Source: a virus. Taken from it: a stretch of 64,000 nt of DNA. A program made the translations under genes and the position numbers. A model generated the notes under the pieces. That model saw nothing but the letters and a program-made list of their open reading frames with translations, was not told the origin of the DNA and ran no database searches. Positions 46,626 through 54,681 of the stretch are shown here, piece after piece. Numbering within the stretch: position 1 is the first letter of the stretch; every line of letters begins with the position of its first letter. The stretch lies in the IMG/VR virus record IMGVR_UViG_3300042691_028844, positions 22,581 to 86,580 of that record; one strand, written 5' to 3'.

Positions 46626-47051
46626 TTAAACCTCTCTTAGCCATTGCGCATCTGGTATTTTTGTGAAATCTACCTTTCTCCTATTAAATCCGCTAGTTAC
46701 AACTTTGTTTATGGTTGTTTTTTCAAACCGTGAGCGCTTATGAGCCGGATTTACACAGGTTTTATCCGTGCAGATCGGTTTTAAAACAGCGTTAGCTATG
46801 TCACCTTTATAGAAAGCATAAAGGAGATTCTCTGTTTTAAACGTTCTGTTATTCACTTTAATTTTGTGTCTGTTTACGTACCAGCAGTTTCCTATCACCC
46901 GCTTGGACGATTTCACAGACATAAAAAGAGCCCTTAGTTCGGGCTCCATGTCAGCTAAACAAGGTTCGATGATTGGTTTGTTTATCTCGTTTACGCAAGT
47001 TGGACAAACTGTAGTGAACCCTGTGTGATTTTTGTTCTTAACGCACTTCAC
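46626..47051 (-). CDS. HNH-type zinc protein (141 aa)
   Basis: N-terminal CPTCVNEIN Cys pair, then a helical part, WYVNRHKIKVNNRTFKTENL and ICTDKTCVNPAHKRSRF. The C-x3-CVNPxH end is the core of HNH/zinc-finger nucleases (the NPxH alpha helix). The first catalytic His is not obvious, so it may bind DNA without cutting. Overlaps the upstream gene by four bases. Confidence 0.6.
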   Translation of the reverse strand: MKCVKNKNHTGFTTVCPTCVNEINKPIIEPCLADMEPELRALFMSVKSSKRVIGNCWYVNRHKIKVNNRTFKTENLLYAFYKGDIANAVLKPICTDKTCVNPAHKRSRFEKTTINKVVTSGFNRRKVDFTKIPDAQWLREV

Positions 47052-47476
47052 AACAGTTGTTCTAGGCGAGGAACGAAATCGATCGGGTCTTCAATCAAAA
47101 GATGAATCAACGTATCGATTTTATAGGTAAGTTTGTCGTCACTTTGATTGCGCTCATTTAATAGTAACCAGTAAGTATATGCGTTAAGCAAATACATATG
47201 AGTCTGCTTAGCCCTAAGAGCTTGAGTTTTCCACTTTTCGTACTCAAAGCTTGTCTGGTGCCGGCTATTTCCTGTCCTCAACTCCAGATCTCTAATTTCG
47301 ATTTGTAAGCTGATATCGTCCATAGTGTATTTCAAGGACGAAATTTTAGCCTTACACTCAGACAAACTATTGGGTTGCTCGTTATCGGTATAGATCCACA
47401 TAGGCAGATTTTCGATAACATATCTGGAATCCCAGAGCGAAATTTTTTGCTCGACAGGCGTGGGGGAGATACTCAT
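47048..47476 (-). CDS. Helical hypothetical protein (142 aa)
   Basis: Starts MSISPTPVEQKISLWDSRYV; predicted mostly helical with coiled-coil potential (LKYTMDDISLQIEIRDLELR, FEYEKWKTQALRAKQTHMYL, LLNAYTYWLLLNERNQ). No domain recognised. Four-base overlaps on both sides tie it to its neighbours. Confidence 0.6.
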   Translation of the reverse strand: MSISPTPVEQKISLWDSRYVIENLPMWIYTDNEQPNSLSECKAKISSLKYTMDDISLQIEIRDLELRTGNSRHQTSFEYEKWKTQALRAKQTHMYLLNAYTYWLLLNERNQSDDKLTYKIDTLIHLLIEDPIDFVPRLEQLL

Positions 47477-47703
47477 AGTTTTAATGTGTGTTGAATAAGG
47501 GTGTTGTAGCTGCCGTTAATTGCGTACAACGTGTGACTTTCAAAGTCTACCCTAATAACAATGTTAACACTCATCAGTTGTCGTAGGGATCTTTGAAGTC
47601 TGTCTTTGGGTATGTAAAATTCCTCACGAAGTTCAGCCGCCGAAAGCGGTTGCTGGAATATTAACAGCCGCAGTAACTCATCGTGCCGGCGGATTGCCGC
47701 CAT
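47473..47703 (-). CDS. Winged-helix DNA-binding protein (76 aa)
   Basis: ATG 47703 (MAAIRRHDELLRLLIFQQPL) is chosen; the longer frame from 47805 would overlap the upstream gene by 145 bases and its extra 34 residues are disordered. Residues 5-65 form a DeoR/MarR-like wHTH: LSAAELREEFYIPKDRLQRS, LRQLMSVNIVIRVDFESHTL. Likely a small transcription regulator. Confidence 0.62.
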   Translation of the reverse strand: MAAIRRHDELLRLLIFQQPLSAAELREEFYIPKDRLQRSLRQLMSVNIVIRVDFESHTLYAINGSYNTLIQHTLKL

Positions 47704-48359
47704 TCTTTTTGAATTAGTTGAATTGTTCGCACTGAGATTTTCTTTTGATACTTGGTGTTTATAAGTTCGACGATCGCTTTTGTTTTGATGTTCTTCTCCA
47801 GCCATGTTGTAATGTCTTTCTCCATTTGAGGTGTTATTTTTTTAGCTGGGCTTTTACCTAGCATCATATGTAGAGGGTTTAGGCAGGCCAGATCGCCGCA
47901 AGTCGACAGCACATGATCCTCCGACCCTAGGTCTGCCCCGTGGTAAGCCTGGTAAACGCACCGTTTAGGGCGCATAATTTGACCTTCTGAAACAAATCGC
48001 TTCAGATTTTCGGGTAGATAAAGGTGAGAGTCCTGATTAAGTGCGAACCGATTACGGCGAATCCACGCTTCTACTAATTGTGATCTGGATTTACTGTTTT
48101 TAAATTCTTGTACGCAGATGTCGCAAGCTTCTAGCCCGTGCAGCGGGCTTGCCTTGCGCAAGTCCTTTGTGTGTACGGGGATCCGGGGGCTGCGGCCGCA
48201 CAAACACTCAAGCTCCGCCACCTCCTCCCAAAGCCGAACCCGAAAATTTCCTCTGACGTACGTCTCGCGTGCCAGCGTGGAGGGCACCGCAATCGGGATG
48301 GGGTCAAGGATCCCGAGGCAATAGGTCAGAATAGTCGTAGGTGTCATAGGCACATCCAA
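47661..48359 (-). CDS. HNH-type domain fused to HTH (232 aa)
   Basis: Cys pair CLCGRSPRIP and CDICVQEFKNS, a middle helical part, RPKRCVYQAYHGADLGSEDH, STCGDLACLNPLHMMLGKSP (the CxNPxH core) and a C-terminal helix-turn-helix (res. 172-220; ITPQMEKDITTWLEKNIKTK, ELINTKYQKKISVRTIQLIQ). This is a DNA-binding protein; whether it cuts DNA is open. First gene of the leftward regulator cluster; TAGTCT box (48370-48375) lies 11 bases upstream of the first ATG, so the true start might be further in. Confidence 0.65.
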   Translation of the reverse strand: MDVPMTPTTILTYCLGILDPIPIAVPSTLARETYVRGNFRVRLWEEVAELECLCGRSPRIPVHTKDLRKASPLHGLEACDICVQEFKNSKSRSQLVEAWIRRNRFALNQDSHLYLPENLKRFVSEGQIMRPKRCVYQAYHGADLGSEDHVLSTCGDLACLNPLHMMLGKSPAKKITPQMEKDITTWLEKNIKTKAIVELINTKYQKKISVRTIQLIQKEWRQSAGTMSYCGC

Positions 48360-48723
48360 CTTAGTCTCAGACTAGCACAGCGCACAGAGCGCACACAGTG
48401 TAGGGCTCAGCCGCTTCGGTTTCCTTTCTTTATTTTGGTCTTACTAAGGGAAAACCCTTAACCGAATTTCGTTTTTTAGGTGTTTTTAAAAAATCCAGTG
48501 GTTTGGCGGTTTTGTAGCTCGACACATTTATTTTAACGCGTAATTATATTTTAAACTATTTATAATACGCTGTTAAAGCGAATTTTGCGTTAAGCGGGAG
48601 AAATTTAAGGCTTATTTTTCAAGCACAGTTTTCTGAACCCAACGTGGCCTACAGTTCTTCGTCCTTTTGTTGCCTACTGCTGATCTTCTTGAATTTCTGA
48701 ATTTCTTTTGGTATTGTTAACAT
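48360..48723. promoter_or_regulatory. 364-base divergent control region
   Basis: Separates the leftward regulator cluster from rightward genes. It holds TTAGTCTCAGACTAG (palindromic, 48361-48375), TAAGGG-AAAA-CCCTTA hairpin (48445-48460), a very AT-rich stretch (48520-48620) with TATAAT at 48561-48566, and GTTAACATATG at the next start. Leftward and rightward promoters are both expected here. No gene is seen in it. Confidence 0.5.
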
Positions 48724-48915
48724 ATGGACTCCAGATTCATCGTGAACTCCGACCTCACTGGAACCCGGAACTTAAATGAAGTTCCTGATGACGAATTTTG
48801 GTCTGAATGCCGCAGACAGGCTGTCACGCTCAATATTCCTGCCTGGATGATTGCTGAGCAGTCTTTTGTTCACGGTAGGGTTGACGACAGAGCTGCCAGC
48901 CAGTATCGTGCGTAA
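48724..48915 (+). CDS. Small acidic hypothetical protein (63 aa)
   Basis: Starts MDSRFIVNSDLTGTRNLNEV, with PDDEFWSECRRQAVTLNIPA and QSFVHGRVDDRAASQYR. The IPAWMIAEQSFVHGRVDD part might be a small helix-turn segment. First rightward gene after the control region; 15 bases before the sigma-like HTH gene. Confidence 0.58.
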   Translation: MDSRFIVNSDLTGTRNLNEVPDDEFWSECRRQAVTLNIPAWMIAEQSFVHGRVDDRAASQYRA

Positions 48916-48930
48916 AGCCATGCTTTAAGT

Positions 48931-49287
48931 ATGCTTTCTAGTAACAACTTGACTGTGCATAATGTTTGCCTCCGTCGTGAAAGATTTGAGCGTATGTACT
49001 CACTGTGCTTGGAGGGCAAGTCTTACTCAGAAATAGGCAAAGAGTTCGGCATAACAAAAGAGCGTGTTAGACAGGTCTTAAATAAGTACGCTACGGAAGA
49101 GCAGTTTAAGCAAATTCGAGAATCAGTTGAGCGGCGCACATTGTCATCTTGGTTTTGTTCCGAAATTTTGGCTCAGCTAGAAGCTGGACATACCTGTAGT
49201 CAGGTATCTAAAAATCTCGGGTGCCATATCGGCGTTGTGAAGCGCGTTTCGGCTAAACGGAGAAAGAAGCTGGCTGAAAATGGATGA
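48931..49287 (+). CDS. Sigma-region-4-like HTH protein (118 aa)
   Basis: Residues 28-50 (EGKSYSEIGKEFGITKERVR-QVL) match the region 4.2 HTH of sigma-70 proteins. A second HTH-like helix pair follows (AQLEAGHTCSQVSKNLGCHI, GVVKRVSAKRR). Regions 2 and 3 are absent, so it is not a complete sigma factor; it may be an activator or co-sigma for the TANACT promoters (inference). Confidence 0.72.
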   Translation: MLSSNNLTVHNVCLRRERFERMYSLCLEGKSYSEIGKEFGITKERVRQVLNKYATEEQFKQIRESVERRTLSSWFCSEILAQLEAGHTCSQVSKNLGCHIGVVKRVSAKRRKKLAENG

Positions 49288-49289
49288 GC

Positions 49290-49295
49290 TATACT
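49290..49295 (+). promoter_or_regulatory. -10 box TATACT
   Basis: GAGCTATACTTTAAG lies 55 bases before the fibre gene ATG at 49351, just after the sigma-like gene. Confidence 0.5.
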
Positions 49296-49350
49296 TTAAG
49301 TGTTCAGCCTGATTATCTCCTGGACAACACAGTTTTGTCGTAAATAGCTC

Positions 49351-50211
49351 ATGAGTAATACCAATTATTCTCAGAGCTTTGAAGGCATTATTGACGCTTT
49401 AACCGACGTTATCTTCACCGTCAGCGGCGTGGGAACCACCTCATTTACATTATCGAGTCAAGGTTATCCTTCAAATTTTGCTGGTGTCGTTCAAGCAATT
49501 ACTGATTTAAACTATACGCTTAGTGGTGTTACAGGTGGCGGCGGGGGCGGAGGCACGCCTATCGCAGCTGGTTCGGGTATTTATCTAACTACGAGCGGCG
49601 CTGTTTCGATCATTAACTCGGCTATTACCAGTGCATCTGGCACAGTCTTTTCCGCCGGCTCTGGGCTTTATCTTGTTAACTCTACTGAGTTCAATATTAA
49701 TTATGATTCTGTATTCCAAAATTCAGTTTCTGGGCACGTTTTAGCTGCTGGTAGCAATACCGTACTTTCTAGTGGCAATGTGCTTACCGTTAGTGGTACG
49801 GATATTAGTTCTGTACGAACTTATGTTGCTGCTGAGTCGATCGCTTCCGGTCAGCCCGTGACGTTTGATGCTGGCGCACTGGTTGTTGCTTCCGCTGCTA
49901 GCGGTGTGAGTTCGTCTCGACATAATGTTTTTGGCTTTGCAGTCGATGCTGCGGCCGCTTCGGGCACCGTAACGATTAATTCCGACAATATCGTTACAGT
50001 GTACGGATCTAATATTACTGCAGACGCTCAGCTTACACCGGGAGATTCCTATTATCTCTCCAAGTTCTCAGGGCAGCTCACCAAGTACACAACTACGTCT
50101 GGCGCTATCTCGTTGGCGGATGGTTACGGTGCTTTGGTGTATGTTGGCCGTGCTTTAAGTCAGAATCAACTTGAGGTTGAGATTCAGCCTAAAATCATTC
50201 TGACTGAGTAG
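49351..50211 (+). CDS. Fibre protein (286 aa)
   Basis: N-terminus MSNTNYSQSFEGIIDALTDV with a repeated motif (YPSNFAGVVQAITDLNYTLS), a glycine run (GGGGGGG at about res. 65), then Ser/Ala/Gly beta-rich shaft sequence (GSGIYLTTSGAVSIINSAIT) and a final domain with FDAGALVVASAASGVS and LTPGDSYYLSKFSGQ. It opens the host-recognition cluster (49.3-54.4 kb). Likely the trunk to which the following small adhesins attach (inference). Confidence 0.7.
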   Translation: MSNTNYSQSFEGIIDALTDVIFTVSGVGTTSFTLSSQGYPSNFAGVVQAITDLNYTLSGVTGGGGGGGTPIAAGSGIYLTTSGAVSIINSAITSASGTVFSAGSGLYLVNSTEFNINYDSVFQNSVSGHVLAAGSNTVLSSGNVLTVSGTDISSVRTYVAAESIASGQPVTFDAGALVVASAASGVSSSRHNVFGFAVDAAAASGTVTINSDNIVTVYGSNITADAQLTPGDSYYLSKFSGQLTKYTTTSGAISLADGYGALVYVGRALSQNQLEVEIQPKIILTE

Positions 50212-50215
50212 TTTC

Positions 50216-50503
50216 ATGGCATTAAGAACACCTCTTATCTTAATTAGCGGCGGTTTCTCTCAGCTTCCCGTTGGGGACACGGTTCCGGGTACAGATACCG
50301 CAGCACAAGCCAGCGGTAACGCAGCCCTTAGTCTTGCTTCGACGGCACTTGCTAGTGGTAACTCTGCCCTCGTGGTCGGGACAACAGCGCTCTCCAGCGG
50401 TAACGCTGCTCTTAGTCTTGCCGCCACTGCTTTAGCTAGTGGAAATGCGGCTCTGGCGCGACCTGCTGGCGCCGAGGTCACGGATACTTTATTACTTCTG
50501 TAA
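50216..50503 (+). CDS. Small repeat protein, 14-residue units (95 aa)
   Basis: Residues 32-80 contain three and a half units of the type ASGNAALSLASTAL, each 14 residues (42 bases). The end AxxTDTLLLL is hydrophobic. Short shaft or coiled spacer between fibre parts is likely. Four bases after the fibre gene, three before the LamG gene. Confidence 0.65.
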   Translation: MALRTPLILISGGFSQLPVGDTVPGTDTAAQASGNAALSLASTALASGNSALVVGTTALSSGNAALSLAATALASGNAALARPAGAEVTDTLLLL

Positions 50504-50506
50504 CTC

Positions 50507-51241
50507 ATGCCGTTTCGTCGCACTTCTGTTCGGGCTAGTAAGGGTAGCGGATTCTATTTGCCTAAAGCTTTTCGTGTGACGGGGAGTCGGTCAACGGGAA
50601 GTCCGACTGATCCGAATTTTTCCAGCGTCTCCCTGCTGCTGCACATGGACGGCAGCAACGGGAGCACAACGTTTACAGACAGCAGCACAAATGCACTCAC
50701 GATGACATCCACGGCTGTTGTAACAACAGCTCAGTACAAGTTCGGCACAGGGTCTGCCGACTTCCAATCTGGATCCAAAGTCATTGAAACGCCAGCCAGC
50801 TCCCTATTTAATTTTCCCGGCGATTTCACTGTTGAAATGTGGGCACGCTGGAGCACAACAGCAGGCGCAATCTTTTACCGAACACTATTTACGCTAGGAA
50901 ATTATACAGACGGCATCTTGTTCAGGGATGATCAAATGTATGTCAACAACAACGTAGTGGCCAGCAACCTTGGCTTAGATGATGACAACAACTGGCACCA
51001 TTATGCTGTTGCGCGCTCTGGATCATCCTTAAAGGCATTTAAGGATGGCACAGCATTTGCAACGGCCACCACCAGCGCCACTATAAATAGTGGCAGCGCA
51101 TCAATGCAACTGGGCAGATCACAGCACGCTACCGGCAGTGAGTATTGGATTGGGCAGATTGATGACCTCCGCATCACCAAAGGCGTTGCCCGCTACACCG
51201 CCAACTTCACCCCACCGACCGCCGCCTTCCCTGATTCTTGA
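50507..51241 (+). CDS. LamG-like adhesin (244 aa)
   Basis: N-terminal tag MPFRRTSVRASKGSGFYLPK, shared with 51666. Residues 40-240 form a LamG/concanavalin jelly roll: VSLLLHMDGSNGSTTFTDSS, KFGTGSADFQSG, FTVEMWARWSTTAG, NWHHYAVARSGSSLKAFKDG, YWIGQIDDLRITKGVARYT. Such domains bind sugars. Probable receptor-binding protein. GC content is higher than in adjacent fibre genes, hinting at separate origin. Confidence 0.82.
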   Translation: MPFRRTSVRASKGSGFYLPKAFRVTGSRSTGSPTDPNFSSVSLLLHMDGSNGSTTFTDSSTNALTMTSTAVVTTAQYKFGTGSADFQSGSKVIETPASSLFNFPGDFTVEMWARWSTTAGAIFYRTLFTLGNYTDGILFRDDQMYVNNNVVASNLGLDDDNNWHHYAVARSGSSLKAFKDGTAFATATTSATINSGSASMQLGRSQHATGSEYWIGQIDDLRITKGVARYTANFTPPTAAFPDS

Positions 51242-51259
51242 TCTATTGCTTTAATTTGC

Positions 51260-51265
51260 TAGACT
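51260..51265 (+). promoter_or_regulatory. -10 box TAGACT
   Basis: TTGCTAGACTTAACT, 38 bases before ATG 51304. Confidence 0.4.
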
Positions 51266-51303
51266 TAACTAAAGTCGTGTAGTTCCTTCATTTTCTTACT
51301 GCA

Positions 51304-51654
51304 ATGGCTAGACAATATACACGCCTCGCAAATATCCAACGTGTACCTAACGCTACTGGAGTTCTGTACACTAATCCTTCTGGCGTTAAGAGCTACATAA
51401 AAGGATTTTCTTTTTACAATGCCGGTTCAGCCTCAGGCACCGTGGCGATCTTTAACGTGCCTGACGTTTCTTTAGCCACTGGAATTCCAAGTTCAGGTAA
51501 TAAAATTACTGAAATTGTTCTTGCTAGTACTGAAACATTTTTACTTGAGTATCCGTATCCTGTTACCTTGATTGATCAGGGTGACAGTATTCAAGGTTAT
51601 GCAACTACCGTTTCTGATGTTACAGTGCAGATTCTAGGCGATACGGATGTGTAG
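51304..51654 (+). CDS. Small beta-rich virion protein (116 aa)
   Basis: Starts MARQYTRLANIQRVPNATGV; beta-rich with NPSGVKSYIKGFSFYNAGSA, SGTVAIFNVPDV and a final LIDQGDSIQGYATTVSDVTV. Resembles small receptor- or fibre-associated proteins with a single jelly-roll-like domain; the later protein at 51936 has a related pattern (EGDSLRAVASAASDLELVIS). Function not known. Confidence 0.65.
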   Translation: MARQYTRLANIQRVPNATGVLYTNPSGVKSYIKGFSFYNAGSASGTVAIFNVPDVSLATGIPSSGNKITEIVLASTETFLLEYPYPVTLIDQGDSIQGYATTVSDVTVQILGDTDV

Positions 51655-51665
51655 GTGTAATCCTT

Positions 51666-51932
51666 ATGCCTATACGTAGAACATCTAATCGCAGTAGTCA
51701 GGACACTGGTTTTTATACACCAGAAGTTTACAGCGATGTCGGTAGCCGAAATATTAATGCTCCCGTCGTTGTTGTCACGGAATCAAATGGCTACTGGAAC
51801 GATTGGAGCGACTGGAACTGGAACTCGCAGGAGCCATTTTTGTTTGTTGAAGACGCGGCTACTGATGATGCTGACGTAGGATTTGCGGCGTGCTTATACT
51901 GGAATTATATTCTCTACACTGATTGGCGCTGA
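51666..51932 (+). CDS. Small protein with shared N-terminal tag (88 aa)
   Basis: Starts MPIRRTSNRSSQDTGFYTPE, matching the tag of the LamG adhesin (50507). The rest is Trp/Asp/Asn-rich (GYWNDWSDWNWNSQEPF). The tag probably docks these proteins to one shared partner (inference). Three bases before the next gene. Confidence 0.62.
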   Translation: MPIRRTSNRSSQDTGFYTPEVYSDVGSRNINAPVVVVTESNGYWNDWSDWNWNSQEPFLFVEDAATDDADVGFAACLYWNYILYTDWR

Positions 51933-51935
51933 TCC

Positions 51936-52304
51936 ATGGCTGCTCCCAATATCAAGAGTGGATCGTCCGTCACGACGGTAACCGGCAAGACCGAAGGCTA
52001 CGCTGTTACTGCTAGCCTCGCTGCAGCGCTCACCAACAGCGCAGCCAGCGGCAAAGTTTTCAAGATCAACAGTGTCTACTGCGCCAATGTGGACGGCGCC
52101 GCAGCGGCCGACATCAGCCTCAGCTACTACAACGGCACCACAGACTTCTACCTGGCCAAGACCCTCGCCGTGCCAGCTGATGCCACGCAAGTGCTGGTAA
52201 CTCGTGAGGCGTACATCTATTTGGAAGAAGGCGACAGCCTCCGCGCCGTGGCTAGTGCCGCCAGCGATCTGGAGTTGGTCATCAGCTACGAGGAAATCAG
52301 CTGA
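51936..52304 (+). CDS. Small beta-rich protein (122 aa)
   Basis: Starts MAAPNIKSGSSVTTVTGKTE; beta-rich with VFKINSVYCANVDGAAAADI, SLSYYNGTTDFYLAKTLAVP and LEEGDSLRAVASAASDLELV. Looks like a short virion beta-sandwich related in pattern to 51304. Stop overlaps the next ATG by one base. High GC third positions. Confidence 0.65.
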   Translation: MAAPNIKSGSSVTTVTGKTEGYAVTASLAAALTNSAASGKVFKINSVYCANVDGAAAADISLSYYNGTTDFYLAKTLAVPADATQVLVTREAYIYLEEGDSLRAVASAASDLELVISYEEIS

Positions 52305-53101
52305 TGCTCGGCTTCAATGGTGGGCTGTTAGGTACGCGCAAGGTGCCGACCGCTAACTCGGCATCTGGCCTGTGGTTCCAGAATGAGCAGAGCGTGGCCA
52401 AGCGTGCTGGGATTTGGCCGCAAGTCATCACCGATCCAACGGCAGGCTTGTCGCCGGTACTGTGGTACGACTTTGCCGATGAGACTAAAGTGACAGTCTC
52501 TGGAAGTGACATTACGTCAGTCACTGACAAAGGCAGCCGAGGGTGGACGTTAACTTCCTCATTTACAAAGCCAACTTATGTTACCGGCATCAACGGCAAA
52601 AAATGCTTAAATTGGGGCACAAGTGCTGCTCACGCTAATTTCATGTACAACAGCAGCACTACATCTACTACGATCGGCGAGGTGTATGTAGTTGTGGATG
52701 CAAGCTTTGGCGGCACCATAGGAGGTAGCGGTTACGCCGGCCTCTTCACTTCTTACAATGATGCCTGGTATATGCTCGGCGCTGGCGGAGCGCTTACCCA
52801 GTCGGGCACTGGGTTCAATCGCGCATATATCAACGGAGGCGCCAGCGACAGATACTCAAGCCTGTTTAGCTCGCCGTCAATAGACAATCCTGCAATCATG
52901 CGGATTAACAACTCATCGGACGCTACTTTTAATACAACTGGCGGGTTTGAAATCGGCAATGATCGCGGCAACTACGGACTAAATCGTGGATGGTCTGGCT
53001 TGATTGGCGAATACATTGTTTTTTCCTCCGTCCTGAACAGCACTGATCGAGACTCGCTGCAAGCATGGCTAGCCTTTAAGTGGGGCATCACACTGGTCTA
53101 A
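52304..53101 (+). CDS. Concanavalin-like adhesin, copy 2 (265 aa)
   Basis: N-terminal 45 residues (MLGFNGGLLGTRKVPTANSA) followed by DPTAGLSPVLWYDFADETKV, GINGKKCLNWG, RAYINGGASDRY and NSTDRDSLQAWLAFKWGITL. Same framework as copies 1 (13845) and 3 (53520). The first and last parts are nearly identical between copies at DNA level, the middle varies, as expected of receptor-binding modules under diversification. A chaperone-type gene follows two bases later. Confidence 0.78.
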   Translation: MLGFNGGLLGTRKVPTANSASGLWFQNEQSVAKRAGIWPQVITDPTAGLSPVLWYDFADETKVTVSGSDITSVTDKGSRGWTLTSSFTKPTYVTGINGKKCLNWGTSAAHANFMYNSSTTSTTIGEVYVVVDASFGGTIGGSGYAGLFTSYNDAWYMLGAGGALTQSGTGFNRAYINGGASDRYSSLFSSPSIDNPAIMRINNSSDATFNTTGGFEIGNDRGNYGLNRGWSGLIGEYIVFSSVLNSTDRDSLQAWLAFKWGITLV

Positions 53102-53103
53102 CC

Positions 53104-53517
53104 ATGCTCTACTCCCACCGCCAAACAGAGCCCGCCCCGTTGCCGCACCGAATCCGGTTTGCGGACGGATCAACGCGCACCGACAACTCCACCTTCACCG
53201 CCGACGAGCTGGAGCGTGCCGGCTACAGCGGACCTTACGAGCGCCCCGAGTGCGACTACAAGACCGAGACCGTGGACTGGGACGGCTCTGACTTCCAGGT
53301 GCGTCCCTATAACTTCGATGAGCTGCAAGAGCAACACGCCAAGGTGCGCCAGCAGCGCATTCAACTGCTGCAGGCCAGCGACTGGACACAGATCGCTGAC
53401 TACGATCTCGGCGCTGATCGCGTCGCCTGGGCCACCTACCGCCAAGAGTTGCGCGACCTCGCCGATGCACCCAATCCGTTTGACATCACCTGGCCGATGC
53501 CACCTTCCGTCAACTAG
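53104..53517 (+). CDS. Tail fibre assembly-type protein (137 aa)
   Basis: ATG 53104 (MLYSHRQTEPAPLPHRIRFA) is preferred to the start at 53080 inside the adhesin gene. The C-terminal half, HAKVRQQRIQLLQASDWTQI, DRVAWATYRQELRDLADAPN, ITWPMPP, is the signature of phage tail assembly chaperones (Phage_tail_APC). It likely helps fold or attach the adhesin next to it. A broken copy lies at 54308. Confidence 0.8.
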   Translation: MLYSHRQTEPAPLPHRIRFADGSTRTDNSTFTADELERAGYSGPYERPECDYKTETVDWDGSDFQVRPYNFDELQEQHAKVRQQRIQLLQASDWTQIADYDLGADRVAWATYRQELRDLADAPNPFDITWPMPPSVN

Positions 53518-53519
53518 CC

Positions 53520-54305
53520 ATGTCTCCTGTCTTCGCTACAAACGGCGGCCTGTCCGGCGCCAAGCGCACAACCACCACCAGCAGCGCCCCAGGTGTCTGG
53601 ATGCTAGAGGAGCAGGCAGTGGCCAAGCGCGCTGGAATTTGGCCGCAAGTCATCACCGATCCAACGGCAGGATTGTCACCGGTTCTTTGGTACGACTTTG
53701 CTGATGAATCGACCGTAACTACCTCCAGCGGGCAGATCACGCAAATCACAGACAAAGGAAGTGCAAACCGCACGCTAACCAAGTCAGCAACTGGTCCGAC
53801 CTACGCAACAACAATCAACAGCAAAAAAGTATCGGATTGGGGCACATCAACCCATAGCAACTATTTGCGCAGCAGCTCCACTGCATCGCTGACAGTTGCT
53901 GAGTTGTACATAATAGCAGACAGCAGCGCTACCGGGAGCGTTAGCGGATACGCTGCGCTAATCACAAGTCTTAGCAATACAAACATTTACCTCAACGTAA
54001 CAGGGAGCGGGTTTGAGGGCCCCTATGGAATTGATAGAGTTTACCTTAATGGAGGGACAACAAATCAATTCAGTGACATTTTCCCCGAGATCGAAAGCCC
54101 ATGCTTACTTAGAGCAAACAAATCCGACCTAACCGCAATTACTACAACCAATGGCTTCCAGCTCGGCATGGATCGTGACAATGCTGATCGCGGATGGCGG
54201 GGTTTAATTGCTGAAGTCATTTGCTTTTCTTCTGTGCTTGGCAGCACTGATCGAGACTCGCTGCAAGCATGGCTAGCCTTTAAGTGGGGCATCACGCTGG
54301 TCTGA
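53520..54305 (+). CDS. Concanavalin-like adhesin, copy 3 (261 aa)
   Basis: Starts MSPVFATNGGLSGAKRTTTT; then DPTAGLSPVLWYDFADESTV, TTINSKKVSDWG, YGIDRVYLNGGTTNQF and GSTDRDSLQAWLAFKWGITL. Closest to copy 2 at its ends (the last 60 bases are almost identical), with a strongly different middle. Two bases after the chaperone gene; followed by the broken chaperone copy. Confidence 0.78.
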   Translation: MSPVFATNGGLSGAKRTTTTSSAPGVWMLEEQAVAKRAGIWPQVITDPTAGLSPVLWYDFADESTVTTSSGQITQITDKGSANRTLTKSATGPTYATTINSKKVSDWGTSTHSNYLRSSSTASLTVAELYIIADSSATGSVSGYAALITSLSNTNIYLNVTGSGFEGPYGIDRVYLNGGTTNQFSDIFPEIESPCLLRANKSDLTAITTTNGFQLGMDRDNADRGWRGLIAEVICFSSVLGSTDRDSLQAWLAFKWGITLV

Positions 54306-54307
54306 TT

Positions 54308-54418
54308 ATGCTCTACTCTCACCGTCAAGCAGAACCCGCACCACCTTCACCGCTGACGAGCTGGAGCGTGGCGCCGCCGACTTTGACACGGACAGCTTCA
54401 GGACAACGCCGCTTTAGT
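54308..54418 (+). pseudogene. Broken copy of fibre assembly gene
   Basis: ATGCTCTACTCTCACCGTCA matches the start of 53104 with two changes. After about 30 bases a block of about 50 bases is missing relative to 53104; the sequence resumes with CCTTCACCGCTGACGAGCTG, now out of frame, and a short stretch like the original DFDTDSF part ends at a stop. So the adhesin-plus-chaperone unit was duplicated and this chaperone copy decayed by deletion. Confidence 0.75.
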
Positions 54419-54478
54419 CCTTGTTTGAACTGAATTTACTGGGGATTAAAAGCGTCGACAAATTTTTACTCTTGGAGC

Positions 54479-54484
54479 TAAACT
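54479..54484 (+). promoter_or_regulatory. -10-like box TAAACT
   Basis: GGAGCTAAACTCTTAG lies 22 bases before ATG 54507. Confidence 0.4.
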
Positions 54485-54506
54485 CTTAGTAGATTGGTTT
54501 TTTGTT

Positions 54507-54680
54507 ATGGTCACACCCGATAAAACCGAAATGTGGGCAGCTATCGCCCTCTTCGTTCTCTCCGAAGTTGTCGGTATGTCTAAGCTTCGTGAGAACTCTT
54601 TAGTTCAACTTGCCTTCACTCTGTTACGGAATCTGTTTCCTGCTCAGTTAAAGATTAAGAAACCCAAAGCACCTAGATAA
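54507..54680 (+). CDS. Small membrane protein, holin candidate (57 aa)
   Basis: ATG 54507; 57 residues. MWAAIALFVLSEVVGMSKLR provides one hydrophobic segment (res. 9-24), then LVQLAFTLLRNLFPAQ and a Lys-rich end. Small membrane proteins with IALFxLSEVxG occur in cyanophages. Holin or holin-accessory is a guess based on size, one TM and nearness (2.3 kb) to the endolysin. Confidence 0.6.
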   Translation: MVTPDKTEMWAAIALFVLSEVVGMSKLRENSLVQLAFTLLRNLFPAQLKIKKPKAPR

Positions 54681-54681
54681 A

